Source: Lepiota brunneoincarnata (taxonomy: Eukaryota > Basidiomycota > Agaricomycetes > Agaricales > Agaricaceae). From it: a stretch of 64,000 nt of DNA. Position 1 is the stretch's first letter. Each line of letters opens with the position of its first letter. Where the stretch lies: the NCBI GenBank assembly GCA_023014365.1, contig JAEBUN010000027.1, positions 372,001-436,000 on the forward strand. Direction: 5' to 3'. Below, one piece after another: positions 21,437 through 31,694 of the stretch. A model generated the notes under the pieces. It ran no database searches. It was not told where the DNA came from and saw only the letters and a list, made by a program, of their open reading frames with translations. A program made the position numbers and the translations under genes.

Positions 21437-24400
21437 ATATCGATGATTCGGCTCACCATAGTCGAGGAGATAGCATAGCCTTACCCAATTCCCACACACA
21501 CAACACACCTTCCCATCAGAATGTTCCTAATTCCACCATCAACCTGTCCCTGTCCATGATCTCACCAATCGCGTTCACAAGTACTCCATTCCCCCCTTTA
21601 CATCAGCCTCGAGAAATATATGAAATCAACTTATCAGAAATCTCACATTATAACCACACAGTCTCAAACCATGCCTATAAGAAAGTTGCCAACCGAATCA
21701 AGCCAGTAGCTACTACACTTCCTGAAGATTACCGAATCATCCGCCGGATTCCCACAGACCCTCTTGAAAATATTCCTACCCTTCCTATTTTTCCACCCAA
21801 CTTTTCCCCTGGTTCTCGCTACACACTCGAGCGCAAGACAGCAATGGATGTTAACCCAGATGGGTTCCTATGGCCCGAAGAAGAGAAATTGATCCATTAC
21901 CTAATCAGAACCCAGGAACTTGGGTTCGCATGGAGCGAAGATGAGAAGGTCGAGGTCATCAAGGCAAAGATTGCCGGAGGTGTTTACGAGCCTTCAAACT
22001 CGTCCTATCGATCGCGATGGTTCTGTGTGCTCAAAAAGGATGGCAAATCACTTAGGCTTGTACATGATCTCCAGCCCCTCAATGCCGTCACGATCAAGGA
22101 TGCAGGAGTTCCACCAATTGTAGAAACATACGCTGAGTCCTTTGGCGGTCGTGGATGCTACGGGATATTTGATCTCTTTGTTGGCTTTGACCAGCGTGCT
22201 CTAGCACCTGAATCTCGCGATCTTACCACATTTCAATCTCCTCTTGGGACTCTACGCCTCACCTCGATCCCCATGGGATACACCAACTCAATGCAAATTC
22301 AGCAAGGTGATCTCACGTTCCTCCTCCAGGATGAAATCCCACATACTGCCCTTCCCTTCGTCGACGATGTCCCAATTAAAGGGCCGAAAACGCGATACGA
22401 AATCAATGATGGCTACGAGACCATAGCCGAGAATCCTGGAGTTCGACGTTTCGTATGGGAACATCTCCAGAATGTCAACCGAATTATACAACGGATCAAG
22501 CATGCTGGAGGAACATTTTCAGGGCCAAAATCTCGCTTCTGCACTCCATCAGCCGTTGTGGTGGGACATCTATGTACATATGAGGGACGACTTCCCGACA
22601 CCTCACGGATCCAAAAGGTCCTTGATTGGCCCCCATGCTCCACTGTCACTGAGGTCCGAGGGTTTCTCGGCACCCTTGGTACTTTTCGCATTTTTCTTCA
22701 AGATTTTGCAGCAATCTCGCGACCCCTGGTCAAATTGACGAAGAAAGGAGTAGATTTCGAATTTGGGAATGCAGAACGAGCTGCAATGGATGTGTTGAAA
22801 GAATTAGCAAGAAACTCGCCATGCATACGAGCCATTGATTATACAAGTGCTAACGAGGTCATCTTAGGTGTTGATACATCGAAAATCGCAGTTGGATACA
22901 TCCTTTCACAACTAGGGGACGATACAAAGCGATACCCATCAAGATTTGGGTCAATCACCCTCAACGAACGTGAATCCCGGTACTCTCAAGCTAAGCTAGA
23001 GCTATTTGGGCTATTTCGAGCATTGAAGGACGTCAGGATATGGATTATTGGGGTGGGGAACTTGGTTGTGGAGGTTGACGCGAAGTATATCAAGGGTATG
23101 ATTAACAATCCAGATATCCAACCTTCTGCAGCTGTCAACCGCTGGATTTCGGCGATTCTGCTATTTGATTTTCGACTTAGGCATATTCCTGGCAAGGAAC
23201 ATGGCCCAGATGGTCTATCACGACGCCCCCGAGCCCCAGAAGACCCTGAAATCAATGACGACTATGAAGAATGGATCGACTCTGCAAACTCATTCAGCAA
23301 TTCATGCCCTCATCACCCCTCTGCACCCTCCAACGATTCCTGGTGGCCTTGGGCCTCAAACACATTCGCTATCGAAGTTTTGAATGAAATCGGAACGCTT
23401 CAAGCATCCGTGTACTCCCTTGGGTATCCTACACCCTCCAACATCATTCCCAGGTCAGCAAACATTGAAATCCTTTCAAGCGAAACCTCTCCTCCCTCTA
23501 CATCATCTCCTCCCACCATCCCTCGCTTGGATAAGGCAAAACTTCGCGATCTTGAGCTCAAACAAGTTCAAGCGTTCCTCAGTGATCCCATACAACCTCT
23601 GGACAAGGCTGACGATGCCTTCAAACGATTTATTCGATTTGCATCGGGTTTTTTCGTGCGAGACGGCAGGCTTTGGAAGAAGGACTTAAAGATGAAGCAC
23701 AAGCTGGTGGTACCCGAGAAAAATCGCTACAAGCTCATCCGTCAGGCCCATGATGAAATGGGACACAAGGGGATCTTCACTGTCCGCATACGACTTCTGG
23801 AACGGTTCTGGTGGCCACATCTCGACCAGGACGTACGCTGGTACATCCAAACATGCCACGAGTGCCAGACAAGACTTTCCCATCATTTCTATATCCCCCC
23901 TACGGTCCCTACCCCATTCACCCTCTTCCGAAAAGCTTACATAGACACAATGTTCATGCCAAAGTCAAATGGCTACCGCTACATCGTCCACACACGTTGC
24001 TCCCTATCCTCATACCCCGAGTGGCGAATGCTTCGTCTCGAGAATGCCCGAACCCTCGGAACCTTTGTTTTTGAAGATATCCTCTGCAGATGGGGCGCTA
24101 TCGAAGAAATAGTAACTGACAATGGCCCCGCCTTCGTACAAGCAGTCGAATTCCTTGCACAAAAATACAAGATAAATCACATCCGGATCTCACCCTACAA
24201 CTCTCGAGCGAATGGTCCTGTGGAGCGTCGACATTTTGATGTCCGAGAGGCCTTGGTAAAGGCAGCTGAGGGAGACGAGAAAAGATGGACTACAGTAGCA
24301 CCCTCCGTTTTCTGGGCTGAACGAGTATCCATTCAAAAATCTACGGGGTACTCACCTTATTACATAGCACATGGCATCGAACCCCTCCTTCCCTTCGATC

Positions 24401-24978
24401 TCGCTGAAGCTACATACCTCGCACCAAATCTCACCAAGCCCCTCTCAACAGCCGATCTCCTTGCAGCCCGGGCAATTCAGCTTCAAAAGCGGCCACAGGA
24501 CCTGACAAAGGTTAAGGATATGGTACTCAAGGCTCGTTTTGAGTCTATACGACAGTTCAACGAGAAGTATTCTAATTCAATTTGGAACTTCGATTTCTCA
24601 CCTGGCTCTCTCGTTTTGGTCAGAAATTCACGATATGACCACGATGTGGGCAGCAAGACCAAGCCTAGGTATTACGGGCCACTCATGGTACTCAGGAAGA
24701 CAACTGGAGGATCATACATTCTTGCCGAGCTTGATGGCTCAATCTCCAAGCTTCGCTTTGCAGCCTTCCGGCTCGTCCCTTATCACCCACGCGATCTTCG
24801 CACGATACCGGTCACGAAAATCACGGATATGCCACCTGAGGCCCTCGAGGAGTACACATATGACACGGAACCTTCCCATCGAGATGAGTTACAGCGAGTG
24901 ACAGCCGACCAGGACCAATCCCCGCATATCGAAGGCTCGATCCTATCTTGGGACGTAACTCCCATCAAGCCGAATTAG
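21424..24978 (+). CDS. pol: Gypsy Pol: RT, RNase H, integrase
   Basis: The frame is open from 21424, overlapping gag by 13 nt; the first ATG is at 21556 (1140 residues from there). Positions from that ATG: reverse transcriptase about 95-350 with FVDD at 268; RNase H about 420-560 (GVDTSK, KLELFG, VDAKYI); integrase zinc finger HHCC about 732-769 (H...H...CHEC). The catalytic DDE residues fall in YIDTMF (about 796), TDNGPAF (about 855) and PVERRH (about 890). A GPL/Y-type module (YYGPLMV) lies near 1038. No chromodomain is recognised. All key residues are present, so it could be active. Expression is probably by -1 slip from gag. Confidence 0.95.
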   Translation, partial: LGFLDIDDSAHHSRGDSIALPNSHTHNTPSHQNVPNSTINLSLSMISPIAFTSTPFPPLHQPREIYEINLSEISHYNHTVSNHAYKKVANRIKPVATTLPEDYRIIRRIPTDPLENIPTLPIFPPNFSPGSRYTLERKTAMDVNPDGFLWPEEEKLIHYLIRTQELGFAWSEDEKVEVIKAKIAGGVYEPSNSSYRSRWFCVLKKDGKSLRLVHDLQPLNAVTIKDAGVPPIVETYAESFGGRGCYGIFDLFVGFDQRALAPESRDLTTFQSPLGTLRLTSIPMGYTNSMQIQQGDLTFLLQDEIPHTALPFVDDVPIKGPKTRYEINDGYETIAENPGVRRFVWEHLQNVNRIIQRIKHAGGTFSGPKSRFCTPSAVVVGHLCTYEGRLPDTSRIQKVLDWPPCSTVTEVRGFLGTLGTFRIFLQDFAAISRPLVKLTKKGVDFEFGNAERAAMDVLKELARNSPCIRAIDYTSANEVILGVDTSKIAVGYILSQLGDDTKRYPSRFGSITLNERESRYSQAKLELFGLFRALKDVRIWIIGVGNLVVEVDAKYIKGMINNPDIQPSAAVNRWISAILLFDFRLRHIPGKEHGPDGLSRRPRAPEDPEINDDYEEWIDSANSFSNSCPHHPSAPSNDSWWPWASNTFAIEVLNEIGTLQASVYSLGYPTPSNIIPRSANIEILSSETSPPSTSSPPTIPRLDKAKLRDLELKQVQAFLSDPIQPLDKADDAFKRFIRFASGFFVRDGRLWKKDLKMKHKLVVPEKNRYKLIRQAHDEMGHKGIFTVRIRLLERFWWPHLDQDVRWYIQTCHECQTRLSHHFYIPPTVPTPFTLFRKAYIDTMFMPKSNGYRYIVHTRCSLSSYPEWRMLRLENARTLGTFVFEDILCRWGAIEEIVTDNGPAFVQAVEFLAQKYKINHIRISPYNSRANGPVERRHFDVREALVKAAEGDEKRWTTVAPSVFWAERVSIQKSTGYSPYYIAHGIEPLLPFDLAEATYLAPNLTKPLSTADLLAARAIQLQKRPQDLTKVKDMVLKARFESIRQFNEKYSNSIWNFDFSPGSLVLVRNSRYDHDVGSKTKPRYYGPLMVLRKTTGGSYILAELDGSISKLRFAAFRLVPYHPRDLRTIPVTKITDMPPEALEEYTYDTEPSHRDELQRVTADQDQSPHIEGSILSWDVTPIKPN
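21427..21433 (+). promoter_or_regulatory. -1 frameshift slippery heptamer GGGTTTT
   Basis: In the gag frame it reads G-GGT-TTT followed at once by TAG, which matches the X-XXY-YYZ rule with X=G, Y=T. A -1 slip continues in the pol frame (TTA GAT ATC GAT), which is open from 21424. A stimulatory structure downstream could not be assessed. Confidence 0.75.
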
Positions 24979-25155
24979 GTGTTCAACCACCTCGTTCACC
25001 ACTTCCTCTCATCGCTGCCAATATCACAGTACCTGCCCACAATAACTCTTTGACGCTCTTCCCACCTCTCTTTCCCACAATTCTGGCTCCCCTCAAACAC
25101 TTGCAAACCCACCGTCGCTCTGACCGGGAGGTCAGTTTCTTAAGTACCCAGGAGA
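24979..25155 (+). other. Gypsy 3' untranslated region with short purine tract
   Basis: No frame. The LTR is preceded by AGGAGA (25150-25155), a short candidate polypurine tract for plus-strand priming. Confidence 0.5.
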
Positions 25156-25869
25156 TGTAGAGGTGGGCAAGCGGCTACACCTGCAAAGGCTGCCTTATGC
25201 CACCTCTCGTAGGACTCGGAACCCAAACTCGGAACCCGAAATCCAAACTCGGATCAAGAAACTCGGAGCGCCCAGCTGAACAAAGCCGTTATCATTTCGC
25301 GACATATCCCTTTCACTCGAAACCTCTTACATTCCCTAACAAATAAATTTTCACTACTTTTCTATTCCTTTCCCTGAACTTGAACCATAGCATAAGTTTT
25401 CTCCCCATATATAGACTCCTCTGAGCCTCGCATACCACCCCTTTCATCTTTTCTATTCTGTTTTCCCATTTCCCTGTTAACGTAGTCGTGAAAACTTCAC
25501 GATCTCTCCTGTTTCACGTTCCTTATTCTCCAGATTTGTTCTAGTATGATTATCTCTCGATTTTTCGATCCGTTTCGGTACAGAAAACATAGCTAGTACA
25601 ATAATTTACTTGTATATAAAGTTCCGAGCTCACTTATGAGCTCGGCAGTCAATATAGGACCCAAAAACTCCCTCTCAGTCTCATTCTCCCTCTCTCTCTC
25701 GCTCTCTCACAATTATCTCGTCTTTCCCGGTTTTCGAAGCCCAGTGGTTGTTCCGCCAACCACACTCGCCCCTTTGTTTGTTCGTGTTAGCGCTGTTTCG
25801 ATCGTGTTTCGATCGTGTTTCGGTTTTGTTTCGGCGCCTTTCACGTGCTGAAGAGTCGAGTTCTCTTCA
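25156..25869 (+). repeat. 3' LTR of gypsy element
   Basis: 714 bp, TGTAGAGG...CTCTTCA, uninterrupted. It preserves the empty site (GCTAC) where the solo LTR entered the 5' LTR. A TATATAAAG box lies near 25612. Matching frames in the two LTRs translate identically. Confidence 0.93.
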
Positions 25870-26350
25870 GGTAAAGTACGGTAATGTCGCGGGAGAAGAA
25901 AGCCCTAGAGTCAGTATCACGGGCAAGGCCAAGATGGGTGCAGAGCGCCTTTGCGTTGTTGCAAAGGCGAGTTTGTCAGTGTGCACTTGGGAGCGGAGGA
26001 GCAGTATAAATTGTGATCACTGCTATTGATCCATATAATATGAGTTACCTTCAAATTATTGTTGTAATTCACTCATGGCATTGATGATATCCCCCTTTTC
26101 GAAGGCATGCTTTCCAGCGTCTGCAGCGTGGCATATGGCATCGCTTTGTCAGGTGGGGCAGGTGGGCCAAACGGAGCCAGGTGCTCCAATCATCGATGCA
26201 TAGTGTTCCTTCAGGCTCCGGCCCCTTCGGGCTCTTTCAGTGCACGCTCAGCCTCAATCCACCTGGCGGATACGTTCCTGCATGTATACCCTCGCCCAAA
26301 CAATCATGCACCCAAGGCCACTGGCATTCTTGAACGCCCCTCGCGATAAG
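25870..26350. pseudogene. Acidic-protein relic end plus HSE1 scrap (copy B)
   Basis: 25870-26010 continues the acidic-protein relic (KAKM, CVVAKASLSV). 26040-26110 is the inverted SH3 piece, shortened here (minus-strand FEKGDIINAM). 26120-26340 is the HSE1 linker piece on the plus strand (GGCGGATACGTTCCT). Compared with copy A, the stretch between the two HSE1 pieces is deleted. Confidence 0.6.
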
Positions 26351-26582
26351 TAGGTGCGCATTCGTAAAAGCCTAGGCATGCTACTTCTAGATGACGTAAT
26401 CGTCGAACGCTTGGGTACACAAATGAATCTGTGGGTTGCAGCGCCAATTCGCTCCACCAACCTCCATTCGCTCAAAATACTTCATCTCAACAGCTTTGTA
26501 TTTAGAACAAAACCTGTTATTGTATATAAGGAGGGGAAGCAGTAGCTGTGTTTATCTCCCTCTCACGTCTTACCACAAACCA

Positions 26583-28797
26583 ATGGATCATAATCAGTCC
26601 CGACGAACCATTCCCCTGCTTTTACGGAGGGTCATCTTCAGAGCAATTGTTGGAAGCGCCATTATTTGCATCGGGTTGACTGCCCCTCTCTCCCCGAACT
26701 CACAGGCACCAATCACTACGTTCGCAATGGCATACATACCTCCCCTCATAATTTTGGTCCACCACATTTTCAGGCTCGTCGGCCGGCCGCTGATTTATTA
26801 AAACCAATACTGAATATGGATTGTAGCATATGGCCGAGAAAATATTGGCTCATCATCTGCGAGCTTATGCTCTTGGTAATCGAGACTGGCGGAGGTGTGA
26901 GATATATTCTTGACAGCTGCACCGGATGTCACATACAGACTAATCATGCGACAGCCATAATCCGCTGCTTTCTCTTTGGTTTTACCTTCGGTCTGGCCGG
27001 GCAGGGAGTTACAGCCGTCAACCTCTACATAAGGTTCTGTGCGGCTGTGTCCTCATATACTCTCGTGTTCTGTGTTGTTGCCTCGTTTTGTCTATGTCTG
27101 TATGATGTCCTCTCCACGAAAGGGAAGAGCTTTTTTCAGGTCCATGATCCGATCTCGGCGTGGTACCCGGCCAATTCAATACCCACGAATTCGCGAGGCC
27201 GAGTGTTGAGTCTCGTATTTGGGAAATATCTCTTCAGGAGACGGTTCAAGTATGTTGCTCCCCATGTGCTTCTGTATCTCCATTTACCTCAGCCTCAGCC
27301 CAGATACCCGGATTCTTAGATTGGTCCGAGGAGTCTTGGCTGGTCTCCTCCTCACTCTTATAGTTCTCGTCATCTTCTATGCTCTAATTGTTGGACCAAT
27401 AAGTCACCAGAGTAATTTAATCCCAATCAAAACCTCACACTCGGTGTCACCGTCGCGTAACAGCAATATGCCTCAACCTTCCTTTATAGTGGTCGCAGTA
27501 AGTCCACCTTGACTCAAACTAATGTTTAACTAAAATCAAACCCTCGCAACTTGGTCATCCCCCAGGAGACTGGGTTACTCCGGAGCAACAGAGGGAATTG
27601 AAGGAGAGATTGCGTTCCTCCCTGAATGCAACTCTACTTTGGTCAGATGGAGTCAAAGGCGCGTCTGCTGTATATGACGATCATCTATCTTGTCTCAATA
27701 CTTGCCGACAGCCAACAATAGGAATTTCAGCTGTAACCTGGCTGAGATCGACAATCAAGGGTTCTTCTCGATCCTCACCACTGCTTGCCCTATACCATCT
27801 GATTGGGACCTATCCGGTAACGTTTTCGCTTCAAATTGGCCAGTTACGCACATGATTCAGGTGTTGATCACTGTTGATTGGAATCCCCTTGCTTGCGAAA
27901 ATATTTCAAGTCTTTCCCTATCAGCCGACCCTCATTCTCAAGAAGCCTTCGTCTATTATGGCCTCACAAATTCAACCGATGATGTAGTTGCCAACACGCT
28001 CCCAACCCTCCTGTTACCTGGCACTCATGTTTGTGGCATCCTCTCATGGTCTCTCAGGCAGAGGATCACCAACTCCGGAATAACTACCTTCGGTATACCA
28101 GCCGTAAGTGCTTGTGTATCATGTTTTTGCCGGTCGGTCACTAATGAACTTAATGGTAGACCCGCCGTTTCCTAGTTGCAAACATATACTCCTTCATTCC
28201 AGATCCATCACCTTTCAACACTGGAAGCAACAGCACTGCAACACTGCGAATACTTCCTCTGCACCAGGGCCCTCCAGAATTCAGGCAGGATGGAGATATC
28301 AGTGAAAGCACTGTACTTAGCGGGTTTGCTCTTGCTGGTGGTGTTTGGACATTTCTCAATGGTTTATTCGCGATAATATTTGGAACTACGCTATTACTCG
28401 TCCTTTTTGATAAGTCACCTTCCCTCAGCTTTTACACATCTGTTTCTGACCTGGTTTCCGATGATCAGGGATCAAGCCACTATCAATCTATGGCTTAGTA
28501 CACCTTTTCCGACACCAAAAAGGTGTTCTCTGCGCACAATATCCTGATATTTCATCCGAAGAACAAACTCGGATCGTGGCAATACTCAGGGAGCACTTAC
28601 TTGACATTCAAAATGATGTGAAGGCTGGTAGCCCCGGGGAGCTTCGCTTGGAACCAGGAAGTCCAACAACTCCAGCTTTGCCTAGACAGGCAGCTTGCTC
28701 TGAATCCCTAGACTCTGGGAGTCTCGTTGCATGTCCAAGGGGAAGAGAAAGTGGTGAGATCAACGAAGTTGAGATGAGGATAGTGGACAGGTAGATG
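26583..28797 (+). pseudogene. Multi-span membrane protein, TM family copy B
   Basis: Same layout as copy A: N-terminal ORF 26583-26801, then 26816-27249, and onward through equivalent GT-AG introns, soluble domain, Gly-rich last span and cytosolic tail (KPLSIYGLVH near 28475, stop at 28797). The tail frame is intact here, unlike copy A. However, the last donor site is mutated: where other copies have G-GT(A)..GT, this one has G-ATAAGT at 28410. Read-through stops at 28496-28498 before the conserved tail. Otherwise the best-preserved copy. Function unknown. Confidence 0.65.
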
Positions 28798-29242
28798 AGT
28801 GTTGAGAAACGGAGGTCGTTGAATTTAGATCTGTAGGCATCCAATGAGCTCTTGGTTCAGAAAGCACATTTTCCGTAGCTGTTGTCTTTGACTACATCCC
28901 CCCGAACTACTGTGTTTCTCACATCATAACAACCAATTCAGGGACCCATCTTGGCACTACCAAGTGCCCTTTATTCACGATCGCCAATGGCAGCTGTTGA
29001 AGCCGAGTACAACGGAGGTAGAATTCATGGTAACAGTGCAGGACATTGACAAACTTTAACAACATGGGTACGAGCTATGCTAATCAGCACAAACACGATG
29101 GACAGAGGCCTATTAAGTGATTGCAAGATGTCAGAGTATGATTCAACCTCATTAGTAGAAACCGCAGGGCTCACGAAGAACAACCAATTATCTTATCCGT
29201 GAATTGAGAGCATACACCCGACCATTGCAGACCCTAAGCTGT

Positions 29243-29505
29243 TCAAGGCCCAGGGAAACACTTGCGTATGCCCCTGGGAGGCTAAAACCAAGGTCAACTT
29301 CGAAAATAATTCGAATAAACTCAAAGCAAAGTCTTACAGAATATCCGCAGTTGTTTGAGCAACAGTCATTGCGGAAATCGCAATCTGCGCTAATTTCTCG
29401 ACATTGCCTGGGTAAAATCTGGTCTGAGTGGACCTCGGCTACTGCTGCAGAAGAAGAGAGGACAAGAGCGAGGAAGATGTTAGAGAGGATGAGTTTAAAC
29501 TGCAT
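29243..29505 (-). CDS. Secreted six-cysteine knottin-like peptide, copy B
   Basis: Two exons: 29505-29338 and 29281-29243; 56-nt intron. 68 residues. Signal peptide (MQFKLILSNIFLALVLSSSA), propeptide ending LPR, six Cys with the same spacing as copy A. It is closest to copy A in the loops (DFRND against DFRSD). TATA box at 29571-29577. It converges with TM copy B, 446 bp away. Confidence 0.75.
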
Positions 29506-29559
29506 GTTTGAGAGTAGTAGATGTTGGGAACTTGTTTAGGGAATGAGTTGAACGAGTTC

Positions 29560-30989
29560 AGAAGAACACCTTTTATATGTCGACAGACCTCAACTGCAGA
29601 CGTCTAGAAGAGTGAAAGCGGTATCCAGGATCACCTCGCCCACATGCCTCAGAGGGCTGCAGTCCCACTAATAAAGGAACTACGTTGAAATTGATTCTCC
29701 GGGTGATCAGAGGAGGAGCACACTAGCCCAACTTGGGGATAATCCTATCTGGAAACCCCATTTCCATCTACCAATCGAAGTTACACCTCATGCATTGGAT
29801 CTTTGGCTGGAAAACAGCCAACTCGAAAGCGAATTTTTGGAAGGTTCAAGATCAGCCGTTTGAAGCTACGTCGCAATGAGCAAGACGAAAGTAAACATAT
29901 ACCGATTTCAAAGGCAAGCTCTATGGTTGTGTTAGATACCATTGTGCTAAACATGCAATCTTGCAGGGCCATCCCCACCGACTCATAGAAGCATTTGCAT
30001 CACCCGGATTGACCAGTAAACCACACTTGGACAAAGTGATACCTGTACTTCTCCAATCTAAACTTAGTGACTCCCATCCAGGGATTTTTCACCCAGCGGC
30101 TGACTGGGGATACTGAAATGCACATCCTAGAGGCGGCGGTGCCAAAGGGTCAAAGCCACCGACGTTGCACATTGTACAGGCAAATCGGCCACAACCACAG
30201 CGCATGCCCAGTGTCAGTGTGCTGTGATTAGGACCCACCGTCAATCCCCAATGAGCCAGATACATGCATTGTACATTGGCGGTAGTATGGACTTCGGCAT
30301 ACCTAGCCTTTGGGGGCATCACCCTTCGGCCTGGCCGAAACCTTGAAAACTGGATTTCCAAATGAGGTACATCTGCTGCTTCCACTGGAAACGGGGTGTC
30401 TGATTAGAATTATCCCCAATTTTGACTCAACTGGCCTTTCGTCTTTTCCGAGATCAAATGGCAAGTCAAGGGCATCAGGGCTTCAACAGCCCACATTCAT
30501 ATCCCTTGGGGCCCAACACTGCCCATTACACGACAGCGGAAATTCAATTATTAGATGTTCAATTCTTGCTTCGGGCACCAACTAAGCAAAAGAACTGGGT
30601 GAGACCGAATTGCACCACGTTCGGAACTTGATATCTCAAGGCGTTGAATTCGGACTGCTGGAGCGTCCATGAATATACGCAGCTCACAGTGCCCATGGTT
30701 CTACCTCCTGATTATTTGCTATGAATCCGCAAAACGTGAAAGCTTGGAACAGAAGATATGGGCGAGCTACAAGCTATGTCCAGTACAACATCACAGTAGC
30801 AAGTAATTAAAGCCATCAGTTTGGGCGCAGGGTAATTGATGTAAAACCGGGACATTGTTTGCTGGGAGTCCAGTGGTTGCAAGGAGTCCGAAGCAGGAAA
30901 CTTCAACTCCGGGGAGCGATTGGGACAGTTGACGATCAGTGATGATTGCACTAAACCTAAAGTACAGAAGATGGCAACACGACAACGTT
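29560..30989. repeat. Composite segment B, blocks R4 and R2 (left)
   Basis: R4-like sequence at 29640-29900 and R2 from about 30700. The region 30000-30700 resembles 35720-36160 (CCCAATTTTGAC-type, CTTCGGxxCAACACTG). No conserved frame. R2 is cut at 30989 by the copia-like LTR and resumes at 31690. Confidence 0.6.
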
Positions 30990-31689
30990 TGTTATGATCC
31001 GTGCTCCTTCTGTATCCGAGGATAACTGGAGACGGCCTTCAATCACTCTACAAGGTGTCCGAGACGGTTGGCCTTATAGAGCTTAGTGGATCGCGCTCAA
31101 TGAGATAACGAGGGAAGACGCCAAGTTAAGGCAGAGAGGTAAACGACCACTGTTAACAAGATTAAAGCTTGAGGCTTTAATCTCTACTTGTACAGGCCTT
31201 TATATACCTATGAGGTGCTATATACTCGTTATAGGTTACTTGGCTGTTCTACTGGTCGTGCGCAGTCCTGACCATGATGCACATCCTGGCTGATGGCATC
31301 CTAGCGTTATTTATATTACAATGAGTCAGTACTCTCGCTACTGCTGTGCGATGTTCCATCGCTTTCCTCTGACTCATAATCTTCTTCTCCCGATTGTATC
31401 TCCATGGAGTCCTCTCCGTTCTCGCTCTCCATTCTCTCAGTGCTTCCATCCGTATCGGAGGTTGGGTTGGTTGATCCATGGTTATCTTCCTCGTCCTTGG
31501 GGTATTCCAATATATCCTCCAAGGTTATCTCCATTCCTGCTTCTCTCGCCAGGTCCTGCATGACGGTGTAATATTCCCCTTCCTCGTCTTCATATTCTTG
31601 TGCCCGTAATTGGTCTGTAGTCTCCTGTACCCATCTTGTAAAGTCGAACAATAGTTCTTGTTCCTCCCGGTCTGGACTGTTCATAACAA
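30990..31689 (-). mobile_element. Copia-like solo LTR, second copy
   Basis: 700 bp, inverted relative to 17650-18347, with the same TGTTATGA/TCATAACA ends. Flanked by ACGTT duplications (30985-30989 and 31690-31694). Other R2 copies keep the empty site: CGACAACGTTGCAC near 7396-7410 and 49077-49090. Near-identity to the first copy implies recent activity of this family. Confidence 0.9.
31316..31685 (-). CDS. Acidic ORF within second copia-like LTR
   Basis: Same frame as 17654-18022, ATG 4 nt inside the LTR, stop at 31316-31318. Visible changes include A/V, E/K, D/N and G/E replacements. Here the frame also stays open 21 codons upstream into flanking DNA, which is probably chance. No domain recognised. 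Confidence 0.5.
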
Positions 31690-31694
31690 CGTTG

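Larger units (their letters stand above)
17627..25869 (+). mobile_element. Ty3/gypsy LTR retrotransposon, complete
   Basis: Bounded by LTRs of equal length (714 bp once the nested insertion is removed from the left one), both TGTAGAGG...CTCTTCA, with a 4-bp GGTA duplication at 17623-17626 and 25870-25873. Inside are a primer-binding-like site, gag-protease and pol. Pol order is RT, RNase H, integrase, which defines Ty3/gypsy. LTR-internal frames at matching offsets translate identically, so the insertion is recent. It splits the acidic-protein relic of composite segment B. Confidence 0.95.
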
